NCBI GenBank assembly: GCA_019752295.1
Contig: JAIEMK010000014.1
Coordinates: 1-38,076, forward strand
Direction of reading: 5' to 3'
Source of the DNA: Chitinophagaceae bacterium
Lineage (GTDB): Bacteria; Bacteroidota; Bacteroidia; Chitinophagales; Chitinophagaceae
Length of the DNA: 38,076 nucleotides
The notes below the pieces were generated by a model that saw only the letters and a program-made list of their open reading frames with translations, was not told the DNA's origin and ran no database searches. The position numbers and the translations under genes are program-made. Each line of letters starts with the position of its first letter. Positions within the stretch are counted from its first letter, which is position 1. Of this stretch, positions 1 through 8,879 are shown piece by piece.

Positions 1-168
1 ATCTTTACTGTTTTGCGTTCACCACACGTAAACAAGAAAAGTCGTGAGCAGTTCCAGTTAGCTACGCATAAGCGTTTACTGGATATCTACACTTCTTCTT
101 CCAGAACAGTAGATGCGCTGAGTAAATTAGACCTTCCATCAGGTGTGGAAGTTGAGATCAAAGCATAA
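1..168 (+). CDS. rpsJ: 30S ribosomal protein S10 (3' end only)
   Basis: The reading frame is open from the first base and ends with TAA at 166-168. The 55 visible residues include the conserved S10 stretch [12 protein letters not shown] and the ending [12 protein letters not shown]10 is a small-subunit head protein and also the NusE partner of NusB in antitermination. About half of the protein lies upstream of the window. It is normally the first gene of the S10 operon, and here it is separated from rplC by an unusually long structured gap. Confidence 0.95.
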   Translation: MFTVLRSPHVNKKSREQFQLATHKRLLDIYTSSSRTVDALSKLDLPSGVEVEIKA

Positions 169-528
169 TCGGGGATTCATCCACGATTTGCAACAAAAAA
201 GAAGTTCTTTATAAAAATAGATTCACCTACCAACCCTTTAGGGGGGAAAGTAGCTCTGATTAAAGAAAAGCCACAATAGATAACAACTCGGGTTGTTTAG
301 CACTAAAGTGGACTAACATATAAACAGGCCCTTCGAGGTTTGTTTACTACCGGTACTTCTTAGATCACCATAGCTTCAGCGAAGGTGATCCAGCTTAGAA
401 AAAGCGTCCACCTTTGCCAAGGCTTCGGTGGATAGAACAAGAAAAGGTCGCTAGTCAACAAGGATTGAATTTCGCTTCATCGGCGAAATGTCCTACATAC
501 CTCCGCGGGGCACAAACCGCAAAACACG
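169..528 (+). promoter_or_regulatory. Structured rpsJ-rplC leader with six tandem hairpins
   Basis: This 360-base gap has no convincing gene. I found consecutive inverted repeats: AACAAC/GTTGTT at 282-297; TAAACA/TGTTTA at 321-346, with an inner CCT-TCG-AGG hairpin; GATCACC/GGTGATC at 363-390; TCCACC/GGTGGA at 407-432; ATTTCGC/GCGAAAT at 469-489; and GCGG/CCGC at 505-520, directly before the rplC start. None is followed by a T run, so they look like an RNA leader rather than terminators. A role in feedback control of the operon (as L4 does through the E. coli S10 leader), or as a processing site or an internal promoter region, is inference. It could also be a small RNA. Confidence 0.55.
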
Positions 529-1146
529 ATGAAAGGTATTATTGGAAAAAAAATTGGTATGACCAGCATCTTCGCTGCAGATGGCAAGCAAACGGCTTGT
601 ACCATCATTGAAGCTGGTCCGAACACCGTTACTCAGGTTAAAACCGTTGAGAACGACGGCTACAGTGCACTTCAGTTAGCTTTCGGCGACAAGAAGGACA
701 AGCACGCTACAAAAGCTGAGATCAACCACTACGCAAAAGCTCAGACTTCCGCTAAAAAATTCGTAAAAGAATTCCGCAATTATTCTATAGAAAAAGCGCT
801 TGGTGAAACCATTACGCTCGACATTTTCGCTGAAGGCGAAGACGTTGAAGTAGTTGGAACTACCAAGGGTAAAGGTTTTCAGGGTGTTGTAAAGCGCCAT
901 GGATTCTCTGGTGTGGGTGAAGCATCCCATGGTCAGCACGACCGTCAGAGAGCACCGGGTTCTATCGGTGGTTCTTCTTATCCTTCAAGAGTATTTAAAG
1001 GAATGAGAATGGCAGGCCGTATGGGTAACGACAGAGTAAAACTGAAAGGTTTGAAAGTGGTTAAGATTTTCCCTGAAAAGAACTATATCCTGATCAGCGG
1101 TTCAGTTCCTGGACATAACGGATCAATCGTTTTAATCCAGAAATAA
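529..1146 (+). CDS. rplC: 50S ribosomal protein L3
   Basis: The 205-residue protein matches the usual L3 length. The start [12 protein letters not shown] is the normal L3 N terminus, so the ATG at 529 is well supported. Residues 112-130 ([16 protein letters not shown]) and 133-165 ([15 protein letters not shown] onward) form the extended loop that reaches the peptidyl transferase centre. L3 binds 23S rRNA early in 50S assembly. The gene lies immediately downstream of the hairpin-rich leader and 22 bases ahead of rplD. Confidence 0.97.
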   Translation: MKGIIGKKIGMTSIFAADGKQTACTIIEAGPNTVTQVKTVENDGYSALQLAFGDKKDKHATKAEINHYAKAQTSAKKFVKEFRNYSIEKALGETITLDIFAEGEDVEVVGTTKGKGFQGVVKRHGFSGVGEASHGQHDRQRAPGSIGGSSYPSRVFKGMRMAGRMGNDRVKLKGLKVVKIFPEKNYILISGSVPGHNGSIVLIQK

Positions 1147-1168
1147 TCACCCTCTTAATCTGAAGAAA

Positions 1169-1804
1169 ATGCAAGTAGACGTATTAAATATAAAAGGACA
1201 GAAAACCGGTAGAACGGTAGAATTACCTGAAGAGGTATTTGGTATCGAGCCTAACGATCACGTAATTTATCTGGCTGTAAAGCAGTATTTGGCTGCAGGC
1301 CGTCAGGGTACACATAAAGTTAAAACTCGTGCTGAAGTACAGGGTGCAAGCCGCAAACTGCACAAGCAAAAAGGTACTGGTGGAGCTCGTAAGGGTAATA
1401 TCCGTAACCCTTTATACAAGGGTGGTGGTACTATCTTCGGACCAAAACCGCACGCTTACGATTTTAAACTGAATCGTAAAGTGAAGGACTTGGCAAAGAT
1501 CTCTGCTCTGAGTCATAAAGCAAAAGATGGTGCCATCTATGTGATTGAAGAAGTGAATATGGAATTGCCAAAAACCAAAGAATTGGTTGCTGCAATGAAG
1601 GCGCTGAATATTGATGATAAGAAAACATTGATTGTGTTACCTGAGTACAACGATAATTTATATCTGAGTACTCGTAACGTACCAAATGTTGCAAGCACTT
1701 TATTGGCAGATATTAATACTTATGAAATCATGAATGCAGATGTGTTGGTTCTGACAGAGAATACAGCAAAGATTTTTGCAGATGATACCGAAGTAGTAGC
1801 GTAA
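1169..1804 (+). CDS. rplD: 50S ribosomal protein L4
   Basis: This 211-residue protein has the L4 signature loop at residues about 45-100 (KLHKQKGTGGARKG, then GGGTIFGPKPHAYDF), which lines the peptide exit tunnel. The C-terminal half has the alternating alpha/beta core. In enterobacteria L4 represses its own operon by binding the mRNA leader. That precedent is why the structured region upstream of rplC deserves attention, although the leader here sits after rpsJ rather than before it. Confidence 0.97.
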   Translation: MQVDVLNIKGQKTGRTVELPEEVFGIEPNDHVIYLAVKQYLAAGRQGTHKVKTRAEVQGASRKLHKQKGTGGARKGNIRNPLYKGGGTIFGPKPHAYDFKLNRKVKDLAKISALSHKAKDGAIYVIEEVNMELPKTKELVAAMKALNIDDKKTLIVLPEYNDNLYLSTRNVPNVASTLLADINTYEIMNADVLVLTENTAKIFADDTEVVA

Positions 1805-1833
1805 TTGAATTAGTAACGTTTCAAATAAAATAA

Positions 1834-2133
1834 ATGAAACCTTCTGAAATATTAGTAAAACCGATCTTAAGCGAGAAAGCAAATGCACAGCAAGAGAAAT
1901 TGCGCAAGTATGCTTTCAAAGTAGATCGTAAAGCAAACAAGCTTGAGATCAAAAAGGCAGTAGAAGATTTCTATGGGGTAACCGTAGTAGATGTGAATAC
2001 TGTTGTTGTTCCTGGTAAAAATAAAACACGTTATACAAAAGCTGGTTTTATTCAGGGAATGAAATCTGCTTACAAGAAAGCGCTGGTAACAGTGGCCGAA
2101 GGTGAGACGATCGATCTTTACGCAAACATTTAA
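1834..2133 (+). CDS. rplW: 50S ribosomal protein L23
   Basis: This 99-residue L23 begins MKPSEILVKPILSEKA, the conserved N terminus of the bacterial family. The extended loop (GKNKTRYTKAGFIQG) reaches into the exit tunnel. L23 sits at the tunnel mouth and is the docking site for trigger factor and SRP. It follows rplD after 29 bases and precedes rplB by 47, in the canonical order. Confidence 0.96.
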   Translation: MKPSEILVKPILSEKANAQQEKLRKYAFKVDRKANKLEIKKAVEDFYGVTVVDVNTVVVPGKNKTRYTKAGFIQGMKSAYKKALVTVAEGETIDLYANI

Positions 2134-2180
2134 TTTATAGCAGGCGGTGCTGAAAAATCCGCTGATTAAAAGAAAAACAA

Positions 2181-3020
2181 ATGGCACTTAAAAAGTACAA
2201 ACCGATTACAGCAGGAACTCGTTGGAGAGTCGGAAATGCCTATGCTGAAATCACTACAATGAAGCCCGAAAAGAGCTTGTTGGAGCCTCAGAAAAATACT
2301 GCCGGACGTAACGTTCAGGGTCGTAGGGTATCAAGATATATGGGCGGTGGAAACAAACACCATTACCGTATCATCGATTTCAAAAGAAACAAAAAAGACA
2401 TACCCGCAACTGTATTGTCTATCGAGTATGATCCAAATCGTACAGCGTTTATTGCTCTGGTACAATACACTGATAACGAGAAAAGATATATCCTTGCTCC
2501 TCAGGGCTTAGCTGTTGGTGCAACTGTTATTTCGGGCGACAGTGTTGCTCCTGAAATTGGTAATGCACTTTCAATGAAGTTTATGCCTTTGGGTACTAAC
2601 ATTCACAATATTGAATTGCAACCAGGTCAGGGTGGTAAAATGGCTAGAAGTGCCGGTTCATCTGCACAGTTAGCCAACAAAGAAGAGAAATACGCAGTAT
2701 TAAAAATGCCTTCTGGCGAATTAAGAAAAGTATTGATCAACTGTTACGCTACAGTAGGTGTGGTTTCTAATAGCGACCACAATTTGGAAATGGCCGGTAA
2801 AGCTGGTAAGAATCGTTGGAAAGGTATTCGCCCTCGTGTTCGTGGTGTTGCCATGAACCCTGTAGATCACCCGATGGGTGGTGGTGAAGGTAGAGCTTCC
2901 GGTGGTCACCCACGTAGCAGAAATGGTAAGTATGCGAAAGGCGAAAAAACCAGAACGAAAGGAAAAGGAAGCGATAAGCTGATCATTCAAAGAAAAGACG
3001 GAAAAAAATTAGCTAAGTAA
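2181..3020 (+). CDS. rplB: 50S ribosomal protein L2
   Basis: The protein has 279 residues, slightly longer than the E. coli form of 273. The OB-like RNA-binding region lies in the middle, and the C-terminal signature [21 protein letters not shown] starts at about residue 226. His230 corresponds to the conserved E. coli His229 near the peptidyl transferase centre. The tail is strongly basic. L2 joins the subunits and is needed for peptidyl transfer. Confidence 0.97.
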   Translation: MALKKYKPITAGTRWRVGNAYAEITTMKPEKSLLEPQKNTAGRNVQGRRVSRYMGGGNKHHYRIIDFKRNKKDIPATVLSIEYDPNRTAFIALVQYTDNEKRYILAPQGLAVGATVISGDSVAPEIGNALSMKFMPLGTNIHNIELQPGQGGKMARSAGSSAQLANKEEKYAVLKMPSGELRKVLINCYATVGVVSNSDHNLEMAGKAGKNRWKGIRPRVRGVAMNPVDHPMGGGEGRASGGHPRSRNGKYAKGEKTRTKGKGSDKLIIQRKDGKKLAK

Positions 3021-3075
3021 TATTTACAAGGCTAGAAAAATAAATCACTAACAGACCAGTAAACTTATAACTATT

Positions 3076-3345
3076 ATGGGTCGTTCGATTAAAAAAGGTC
3101 CTTACGTAGACGCAAATTTAGAAGAGAAAATTGTTGCGATTAACGACGGTAAAGCAAAGAAAGCGGTTATCAAAACCTGGAGTCGTCGTAGCACTATCAC
3201 TCCTGATTTCGTTGGACACACTTTTGCGGTACACAATGGAAACAAATTCATTCCTGTTTATGTAACAGAATTTATGGTAAGCCATAAATTAGGTGAATTT
3301 GCTCCTACACGTAACTTCAGAGGTCACGCGGGAACTAAGAAATAA
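3076..3345 (+). CDS. rpsS: 30S ribosomal protein S19
   Basis: The 89-residue S19 starts [15 protein letters not shown] and contains the family signature [23 protein letters not shown]. It ends in the basic [18 protein letters not shown] segment. S19 forms a complex with S13 in the 30S head near the A-site tRNA. The gene lies between rplB and rplV as expected. Confidence 0.97.
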   Translation: MGRSIKKGPYVDANLEEKIVAINDGKAKKAVIKTWSRRSTITPDFVGHTFAVHNGNKFIPVYVTEFMVSHKLGEFAPTRNFRGHAGTKK

Positions 3346-3397
3346 ATCATTTTTGATCACTTCGAAAGGAGGATCTCAAATAAGAAACTAAAAGAAA

Positions 3398-3742
3398 ATG
3401 GAAGCAGTAGCTAAACTGAACAATTATCCTACAGGTCCACGCAAAATGCGTTTGCTGGCCGATGTGATCCGTGGAATGGAAGTGGAAAAAGCTTTGGCCA
3501 TTCTGGAGCATCACCCACAACACAATGCCACTCCTCTTGCAAAATTGCTGAAGAGTGCCATTAATAACTGGGAGCAGAAGAATAGCGGCGCAAGCGCAGC
3601 CGACAGTAGCCTGGTAGTTAAAACAATATTCGTAGATGGTGGTCGTGTTTTAAAACGGATGCGCCCAGCACCTCAGGGTCGTGGCTACAGAGTTCGTAAG
3701 CGCAGCAACCATGTAACATTAATAGTAGATTCTAAAAACTAA
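3398..3742 (+). CDS. rplV: 50S ribosomal protein L22
   Basis: This 114-residue protein has the L22 globular part followed by the long beta-hairpin that lines the exit tunnel, ending in the signature [20 protein letters not shown]. The start [27 protein letters not shown] is typical for Bacteroidota. An AGGAGG motif lies at 3367-3372, which is 25 bases before the ATG. That is too far for ordinary Shine-Dalgarno use. Confidence 0.96.
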   Translation: MEAVAKLNNYPTGPRKMRLLADVIRGMEVEKALAILEHHPQHNATPLAKLLKSAINNWEQKNSGASAADSSLVVKTIFVDGGRVLKRMRPAPQGRGYRVRKRSNHVTLIVDSKN

Positions 3743-3757
3743 TTGTAAAACCATTAT

Positions 3758-4564
3758 ATGGGTCAGAAAGCAAATCCAATTGGTAACAGGTTAGGTATCA
3801 TCCGCGGATGGGAAAGCAACTGGTATGGTAGCAAGAAAGACTACGCATCAAAGTTGATTGAGGATCATAAGATCCGTACTTACCTGAATGCCCGTATCAA
3901 CAAAGGTGGTATCGCAAAGATTGTAATCGAGCGTACCCTCGGCAAATTGATCGTAACAATTCACACGTCTAAGCCAGGTATCATTATCGGTAAAGGCGGT
4001 GGAGAAGTAGACCGTATCAAAGAAGAGTTGAAAAAATTGACCGGCAAAGAAGACGTGCAGATTAATATCCTTGAGATTCGTCGTCCCGAATTGGATGCGA
4101 ATATCGTAGGAGATACCATCGCTCGTCAAATCGAAAACCGTATCAACTTCAAGCGTGCCACTAAAATGGCAGTAGCTTCTACACTCCGCATGGGTGCCGA
4201 AGGTATCAAGGTAAAATTAAGCGGCCGTTTAGGTGGTGCTGAGATTGCCCGTTCTGAAGAGTTCAAACAGGGTCGTGTTCCTTTACATACTTTCCGTATG
4301 GACATCGATTACGCCAATGTGTTTGCTCAAACCGTATATGGTAAAATCGGTATCAAAGTATGGATCTGTAAAGGTGAAGTATTAGGTAAGCGTGAATTGA
4401 ACCCGAATTTTGTTGGTGGTAAGAATGATATGAGCGATAGAAGAGCCGGTGAAGAAAGAAGACCAGGTGGAGACAGAGGTGATAGAAGAGACGACAGAAG
4501 AGGTGGTGGAAGAGATAATAACCGTGGTGGAAACGCCGGCGGTGGAAGAGATAACAGAAGATAA
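3758..4564 (+). CDS. rpsC: 30S ribosomal protein S3 with Arg/Gly/Asp-rich C-terminal tail
   Basis: The N terminus [20 protein letters not shown] and the type II KH domain (IIGKGG at residues 77-82) identify S3. S3 lies at the mRNA entry channel with S4 and S5 and takes part in mRNA unwinding. The S3 core ends near residue 221. The remaining 47 or so residues are almost only Arg, Gly, Asp, Asn and Glu, in repeats such as [10 protein letters not shown] and [16 protein letters not shown]. coli S3 has 233 residues and this one has 268, so the tail is an RGG-like disordered extension. It could bind RNA or interact with mRNA at the entry site, but that is inference. Confidence 0.97.
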   Translation: MGQKANPIGNRLGIIRGWESNWYGSKKDYASKLIEDHKIRTYLNARINKGGIAKIVIERTLGKLIVTIHTSKPGIIIGKGGGEVDRIKEELKKLTGKEDVQINILEIRRPELDANIVGDTIARQIENRINFKRATKMAVASTLRMGAEGIKVKLSGRLGGAEIARSEEFKQGRVPLHTFRMDIDYANVFAQTVYGKIGIKVWICKGEVLGKRELNPNFVGGKNDMSDRRAGEERRPGGDRGDRRDDRRGGGRDNNRGGNAGGGRDNRR

Positions 4565-4660
4565 TTTAAGGTTCTGGTAACTGGTAACGGTTACTGTATC
4601 AAATAAGTTGAATTACCGAAACTTTTAAAAGTAAACGGTTATCCAAAAAACAAAATCAAA

Positions 4661-5080
4661 ATGTTACAACCTAAAAGAAGTAAACATAGGAAACAGCAGA
4701 AAGGCCGCATTCGCGAAGTAGCAAAGCGTGGTACTACTATTTCTTTCGGCTCTTTTGCTTTGAAAGCACTTGAACCAATCTGGTTAACCAACCGTCAGAT
4801 CGAATCTGCTCGTCAGGCAATGACCCGTGCAATGAAAAGAGAAGGTAATGTGTGGATTCGCGTATTTCCTGATAAAATTGTTACCCGCAAACCTGCCGAT
4901 GTGAGGATGGGTAAGGGTAAAGGTAACCCTGAATTCTGGGCCGCAGTTGTAGAACCAGGTCGTATCATTTTTGAGTGCGATGGTGTTACAGAAGAAACCG
5001 CTAAAGAAGCAATGGGACTGGCAGCACAGAAATTACCGATAGCAACCAAATTCTGTGTAAGAAGAGATTTGCAAGCTTAA
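4661..5080 (+). CDS. rplP: 50S ribosomal protein L16
   Basis: The 139-residue L16 starts [16 protein letters not shown]. It carries conserved blocks [24 protein letters not shown] and the signature [20 protein letters not shown]16 helps place A-site tRNA and organises the central protuberance side of the 50S. It is preceded by a 96-base gap without an obvious gene, and is followed after 18 bases by rpmC. Confidence 0.97.
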   Translation: MLQPKRSKHRKQQKGRIREVAKRGTTISFGSFALKALEPIWLTNRQIESARQAMTRAMKREGNVWIRVFPDKIVTRKPADVRMGKGKGNPEFWAAVVEPGRIIFECDGVTEETAKEAMGLAAQKLPIATKFCVRRDLQA

Positions 5081-5098
5081 TCTAAAAACGAATTTGCA

Positions 5099-5314
5099 AT
5101 GGCAAACAAACAAACATACGATTTTAACAAAAGCCTGAAAGATCTGAATGTAGCAGACCTGAAAGCTAAGATCTCTGAAGACCAATTGAGGTTGAAAAAA
5201 CTTGAGTTCGCTCATGCTATTTCTCCACTGGAAAACCCGATGAATATTCGTGGTTTAAGAAGAGACATCGCCCGTTTACAAACGGAATTGAAGAAAAAAG
5301 AAATGGGTATCTAA
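5099..5314 (+). CDS. rpmC: 50S ribosomal protein L29
   Basis: This 71-residue protein is a short helical L29. The family core is DLNVADLKAKISEDQLRLKKLEFAHAI followed by NPMNIRGLRRDIARLQTEL, which form the two antiparallel helices. L29 lies next to L23 at the exit tunnel. The gene is tightly packed between rplP and rpsQ (18 and 17 bases). Confidence 0.95.
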   Translation: MANKQTYDFNKSLKDLNVADLKAKISEDQLRLKKLEFAHAISPLENPMNIRGLRRDIARLQTELKKKEMGI

Positions 5315-5331
5315 ACCATAAATGAAAAGTA

Positions 5332-5589
5332 ATGGAAGAAAGAAATTTGCGTAAAACGAGGATCGGCGTTGTAACCAGCGATAAGATGGATAAAACTATC
5401 ACAGTTGCGGTTGAAAGAAAAGTAAAACACCCGATCTACGGAAAGTTCGTAAAGAAAACAACTAAGTTTCATGCTCATGACGAAAAGAGTGAGTGTGGTA
5501 TCGGCGACGTGGTAAAAATCATGGAGACTCGTCCTATGAGTAAGACCAAGCGTTGGAGACTGGTTGAAGTGGTAGAAAAAGCTAAGTAA
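5332..5589 (+). CDS. rpsQ: 30S ribosomal protein S17
   Basis: The 85-residue S17 has the OB fold and the conserved start [21 protein letters not shown], followed by [19 protein letters not shown] and the [15 protein letters not shown] signature. S17 is a primary binder of 16S rRNA and is needed early in 30S assembly. Confidence 0.96.
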   Translation: MEERNLRKTRIGVVTSDKMDKTITVAVERKVKHPIYGKFVKKTTKFHAHDEKSECGIGDVVKIMETRPMSKTKRWRLVEVVEKAK

Positions 5590-5694
5590 TATTAGCCGCA
5601 TGCTAATGCAGTTGTAATACAACCGCAAAAGCCTCTGAAAATTAAAATTCTGTAAATGCCAGGGACGCAGGTCCTGAGCACAAAGTTTAAAAAA

Positions 5695-6063
5695 ATGATC
5701 CAGCAAGAAAGCAGATTAAATGTAGCTGATAACAGTGGCGCTAAAGAAGTGCTTTGTATCAGAGTACTTGGGAACAGCGGACAGGATTATGCCAAAATTG
5801 GTGATAGAATTGTTGTGAGTGTGAAAGCTGCTATCCCGGCAAGTGCTGTAAAGAAAGGTACTGTGTCAAAAGCGGTTATCGTTCGTACAAAAAACAAATT
5901 GCGTCGTAAGGACGGTTCTTATATCCGTTTTGATGACAACGCAGTTGTATTGTTAAACAATTCTGACGAGCCTCGCGGTACTCGTATATTCGGACCAGTA
6001 GCTCGTGAGCTTCGTGATGCAGGATATATGAAGATCATTTCTTTGGCTCCTGAAGTATTGTAA
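5695..6063 (+). CDS. rplN: 50S ribosomal protein L14
   Basis: I place the start at the ATG at 5695, giving [18 protein letters not shown], which is the conserved L14 N terminus and the normal length of 122 residues. An in-frame ATG at 5656 would add 13 residues ([13 protein letters not shown]) with no counterpart in the family. The signature [20 protein letters not shown] closes the protein. L14 interacts with L19 and 16S rRNA in an intersubunit bridge and is the binding site of the silencing factor RsfS. Confidence 0.95.
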   Translation: MIQQESRLNVADNSGAKEVLCIRVLGNSGQDYAKIGDRIVVSVKAAIPASAVKKGTVSKAVIVRTKNKLRRKDGSYIRFDDNAVVLLNNSDEPRGTRIFGPVARELRDAGYMKIISLAPEVL

Positions 6064-6119
6064 TAAAAATTATTTAGTTAAGCGTTCAGCGTTTAGCATA
6101 CAGCTTTAAGCATATCATA

Positions 6120-6458
6120 ATGAGTAACAGATTCAAACCCAAATACAACATCAAAAAAGGCGATACTGTAGTGGTAATTGCCGGAGATGACAAGGACTTA
6201 ACAAAGCCCCGTAAAGTGTTGGAAGTGATCATCGACAAAGGTCGCGTGGTAGTAGAAGGAGTTAGTATTGTAACAAAACATACTAAGCCATCTGCACAAA
6301 ATACCAAAGGCGGTATCGTTAAAAAAGAAGCAGCTATCAACATCAGCAACGTACAGTTGTGGGATGCAAAAACAAGCGCTCCTACCAAAGTTACCCGCAC
6401 AAGGGAAAACGGAAAATTAGTTCGTATATCTAAAAAATCAGGGGAGGTAATCAAATAA
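6120..6458 (+). CDS. rplX: 50S ribosomal protein L24
   Basis: This 112-residue protein carries the KOW motif near the N terminus ([25 protein letters not shown]) and the L24 core [25 protein letters not shown]24 is one of the two initiators of 50S assembly. Its stop and the rplE start overlap in a TAATG at 6456-6460, consistent with translational coupling. Confidence 0.96.
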   Translation: MSNRFKPKYNIKKGDTVVVIAGDDKDLTKPRKVLEVIIDKGRVVVEGVSIVTKHTKPSAQNTKGGIVKKEAAINISNVQLWDAKTSAPTKVTRTRENGKLVRISKKSGEVIK

Positions 6459-7033
6459 TGAGTACTACTAAATACACTCCGAGATTAGCAGATAAGTATA
6501 CCAAAGAGGTAATACCTGCTTTAATGAAGAAGTTTGCTTATAAAAGTATTATGCAAGCTCCTAAACTGGAAAAAATTTGTATCAACCGCGGTGTTAATGG
6601 CGCTGTGACGGATAAGAAATTGGTTGATGTGGCAGTTGAAGAGCTGAATATGATTACTGGTCAGAAAGCAGTTCCAACCTTGTCTAAGAAAGATATCTCA
6701 AACTTCAAATTACGTAAAGGAATGCCTATCGGCGCCCGAGTAACATTGAGAGGAGAGAAAATGTTTGAATTCTTAGATCGTTTGGTATCGGTTTCTCTTC
6801 CACGTGTACGTGATTTCAAAGGTGTTTCCGATAAGGCTTTTGATGGCCGTGGTAACTATACACTGGGTATCACCGAGCAGATCATTTTCCCGGAAATTGA
6901 TATCGATAAAGTAAATAAAATTACCGGTTTGGATATCACTTTCGTTACATCGGCTAACACCAACGAAGAAGCATACGAATTATTGAAAGAGCTGGGAATG
7001 CCTTTCAAAAACATCAAAAAAGATAATAACTAA
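6458..7033 (+). CDS. rplE: 50S ribosomal protein L5
   Basis: The 191-residue protein has the L5 features: [21 protein letters not shown] at the start, [12 protein letters not shown], and the C-terminal region [24 protein letters not shown]5 holds 5S rRNA in the central protuberance and contacts P-site tRNA. It begins on the last base of the rplX stop codon. Confidence 0.97.
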   Translation: MSTTKYTPRLADKYTKEVIPALMKKFAYKSIMQAPKLEKICINRGVNGAVTDKKLVDVAVEELNMITGQKAVPTLSKKDISNFKLRKGMPIGARVTLRGEKMFEFLDRLVSVSLPRVRDFKGVSDKAFDGRGNYTLGITEQIIFPEIDIDKVNKITGLDITFVTSANTNEEAYELLKELGMPFKNIKKDNN

Positions 7034-7039
7034 TATAAC

Positions 7040-7309
7040 ATGGCAAAAGAATCAGTAAAAGCCAGACAAAGAAAGCGTGAAGCAATGGTTGCAAAATATG
7101 CAACTAAAAGAGCAGCTTTGAAAGAAGCTGGTGACTACGCAGCATTGGATTTACTTCCAAAAAATGCATCACCTGTACGTTTAAAAAACCGTTGTCAGTT
7201 AACTGGCCGTCCGAGAGGATATATCAGATACTTTGGCTTATCAAGGATTATGTTCCGCGATATGGCTTTAAACGGAATGATTCCAGGTGTTAAAAAAGCA
7301 AGCTGGTAA
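7040..7309 (+). CDS. rpsN: 30S ribosomal protein S14 (long, zinc-independent form)
   Basis: The 89-residue S14 is the long form, with no pair of CxxC zinc motifs (only one Cys, in [16 protein letters not shown]). The signature [14 protein letters not shown] and the ending GVKKASW are typical. S14 helps assemble the 30S head. It starts six bases after rplE. Confidence 0.96.
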   Translation: MAKESVKARQRKREAMVAKYATKRAALKEAGDYAALDLLPKNASPVRLKNRCQLTGRPRGYIRYFGLSRIMFRDMALNGMIPGVKKASW

Positions 7310-7313
7310 CTTA

Positions 7314-7329
7314 TATCCCTTCAGGGATA
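7314..7329 (+). other. Hairpin between rpsN and rpsH
   Basis: TATCCCT (7314-7320) and AGGGATA (7323-7329) are a perfect 7-base inverted repeat, a few bases after the rpsN stop and 40 bases before rpsH. There is no T run, so it is not a standard terminator. It could affect mRNA stability or control of rpsH, but this is unproven. Confidence 0.35.
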
Positions 7330-7368
7330 CAAGCAAACAAAATTTAGAACTGATTTAATTTAACAAAT

Positions 7369-7767
7369 ATGGTAACTGATCCAATAGCAGACTTCTTAAC
7401 CAGAATTCGTAACGCTCAGTTGGCTGGACACAGAATTGTTGAAATTCCTGCTTCCAACCTAAAGAAACGCATGACTGAAATCTTGTATGAACAAGGATAT
7501 ATCCTGAAGTACAAGTTTGAAGAAGATAACAAGCAAGGTTTGATCAAGATCGCATTAAAATACGATCCTACAACCAAACAGCCTGCTATCCGTGCACTCG
7601 AAAGAATTAGCCGTCCTGGTTTGCGCCAGTATGCAAAACCGGCCGAAATTAAACGCGTAATCAATGGTTTGGGCGTTGCAATCCTGAGTACTTCTAAAGG
7701 AGTCATCACAGATAAGCAGGCAAAAGCTGAGAACGTGGGTGGTGAAGTGTTGTGCCACATCTATTAA
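7369..7767 (+). CDS. rpsH: 30S ribosomal protein S8
   Basis: The 132-residue S8 begins with the family start DPIADFLTRIRNAQLAGH and ends with the conserved GVAILSTSKGVITDKQA...GGEVLCHIY. S8 binds the central domain of 16S rRNA and, in enterobacteria, represses the spc operon by binding its mRNA. A 106-base gap without a recognisable gene follows before rplF. Confidence 0.97.
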   Translation: MVTDPIADFLTRIRNAQLAGHRIVEIPASNLKKRMTEILYEQGYILKYKFEEDNKQGLIKIALKYDPTTKQPAIRALERISRPGLRQYAKPAEIKRVINGLGVAILSTSKGVITDKQAKAENVGGEVLCHIY

Positions 7768-7873
7768 TACAATAAAAAGCGGAAGCTTTCTATTATAAGC
7801 TGGTTTGACAATTAAGCTTTTAGTCGGAGCTGAACACGAACCAGAATTTTAAACATTATAATTTTAAACGACT

Positions 7874-8428
7874 ATGTCTAGAATTGGAAAAAAACCGGTA
7901 GAAATACCAGCAGGAGTAACCATCACGGTTTCTGCAGATAATACCATCACTGTAAAAGGCCCAAAAGGCTCTTTGAAGCAGGAAGTTGATAGAGATATCA
8001 CTGTTGAGATTACAGCGAATCAAATTGAATTGAAGCGCCCTACCGACCAGATTCGTCACCGCGCTATGCACGGCTTATACCGTTCATTGGTAAGTAATAT
8101 GGTGAAAGGTGTTACAGATGGTTATAAAAGAGATTTGGAATTAGTAGGGGTGGGTTATAAAGCAGTGAATACAGGTAACACATTGGATCTTGCTTTGGGT
8201 TATTCTCACAATATCATTTTTGAAGTTCCTTCAGAAATGAAAGTGACTACTCTGACTGAAAAAGGTCAGAACCCTAAAATTTTCTTGGAAGGTATCGACA
8301 AACAATTGATCGGACAGGTTGCCGCTAAATTACGCAGCTTACGTAAACCAGAACCATACAAAGGTAAAGGTGTGAAATACGCTGGTGAGATCTTAAGAAG
8401 AAAAGCAGGTAAATCAGCAGGCAAATAA
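7874..8428 (+). CDS. rplF: 50S ribosomal protein L6
   Basis: The 184-residue L6 has its two similar alpha/beta domains, the start MSRIGKKPVEIPAGV, and the C-terminal signature RKPEPYKGKGVKYAGE. L6 lies near the sarcin-ricin loop and the factor-binding site of the 50S. Confidence 0.97.
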   Translation: MSRIGKKPVEIPAGVTITVSADNTITVKGPKGSLKQEVDRDITVEITANQIELKRPTDQIRHRAMHGLYRSLVSNMVKGVTDGYKRDLELVGVGYKAVNTGNTLDLALGYSHNIIFEVPSEMKVTTLTEKGQNPKIFLEGIDKQLIGQVAAKLRSLRKPEPYKGKGVKYAGEILRRKAGKSAGK

Positions 8429-8457
8429 TCGCTGAGAGTAAACTAAATAATCAACGG

Positions 8458-8480
8458 CAGTTCCGGCAGAATCGGAACTG
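8458..8480 (+). other. Hairpin between rplF and rplR
   Basis: CAGTTCCG (8458-8465) and CGGAACTG (8473-8480) form a perfect 8-base stem with a 7-base loop, ending 15 bases before the rplR start. It lacks a T run. It may be a structured RNA element in the intergenic mRNA, for control or processing. Confidence 0.4.
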
Positions 8481-8495
8481 ATAAAATAAAATAAG

Positions 8496-8849
8496 ATGAA
8501 TTCTAAATTGGTTCAAAGGCAGAAAATCAGATACCGCATCCGTAAAAAGGTTGCTGGTACTGCAGTAAAACCACGCCTTTCAGTTTTTAGAAGTAATGCT
8601 GAAATCTACGCACAATTAATCGATGATGATAATGCGGTGACTTTGGCTGCTACTTCTTCAAGAGATAAAGATATCGCCGCACAAAAAGTTACTAAGAGCG
8701 AGAAATCGAAATTAGTTGGTGCAGCTATCGCAAGAAAAGCTATTGAATTAGGTTTAGCCAATGTTGTTTTCGACAGAGGTGGTAACTTATATCATGGCCG
8801 CGTAAAAAGTGTTGCGGATGGTGCCAGAGAAGCTGGTCTTCAATTCTAA
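8496..8849 (+). CDS. rplR: 50S ribosomal protein L18
   Basis: The 117-residue L18 has the basic N terminus RQKIRYRIRKKVAGTAVKPRLSVFRS and the signature FDRGGNLYHGRVKSVADGAREAGLQF. L18 binds 5S rRNA with L5. A hairpin ends shortly before its start. Confidence 0.96.
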   Translation: MNSKLVQRQKIRYRIRKKVAGTAVKPRLSVFRSNAEIYAQLIDDDNAVTLAATSSRDKDIAAQKVTKSEKSKLVGAAIARKAIELGLANVVFDRGGNLYHGRVKSVADGAREAGLQF

Positions 8850-8879
8850 TTTGCTAACAACAATTTAATAGTTAGATAA

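Noticed and set aside
414..611. 65-codon reading frame crossing the leader into rplC
   Set aside because: It overlaps the rplC start in another frame and has no recognisable protein features.
5656..5694. Upstream ATG extending rplN by 13 residues
   Set aside because: The added residues have no counterpart in L14; the ATG at 5695 gives the exact family start.
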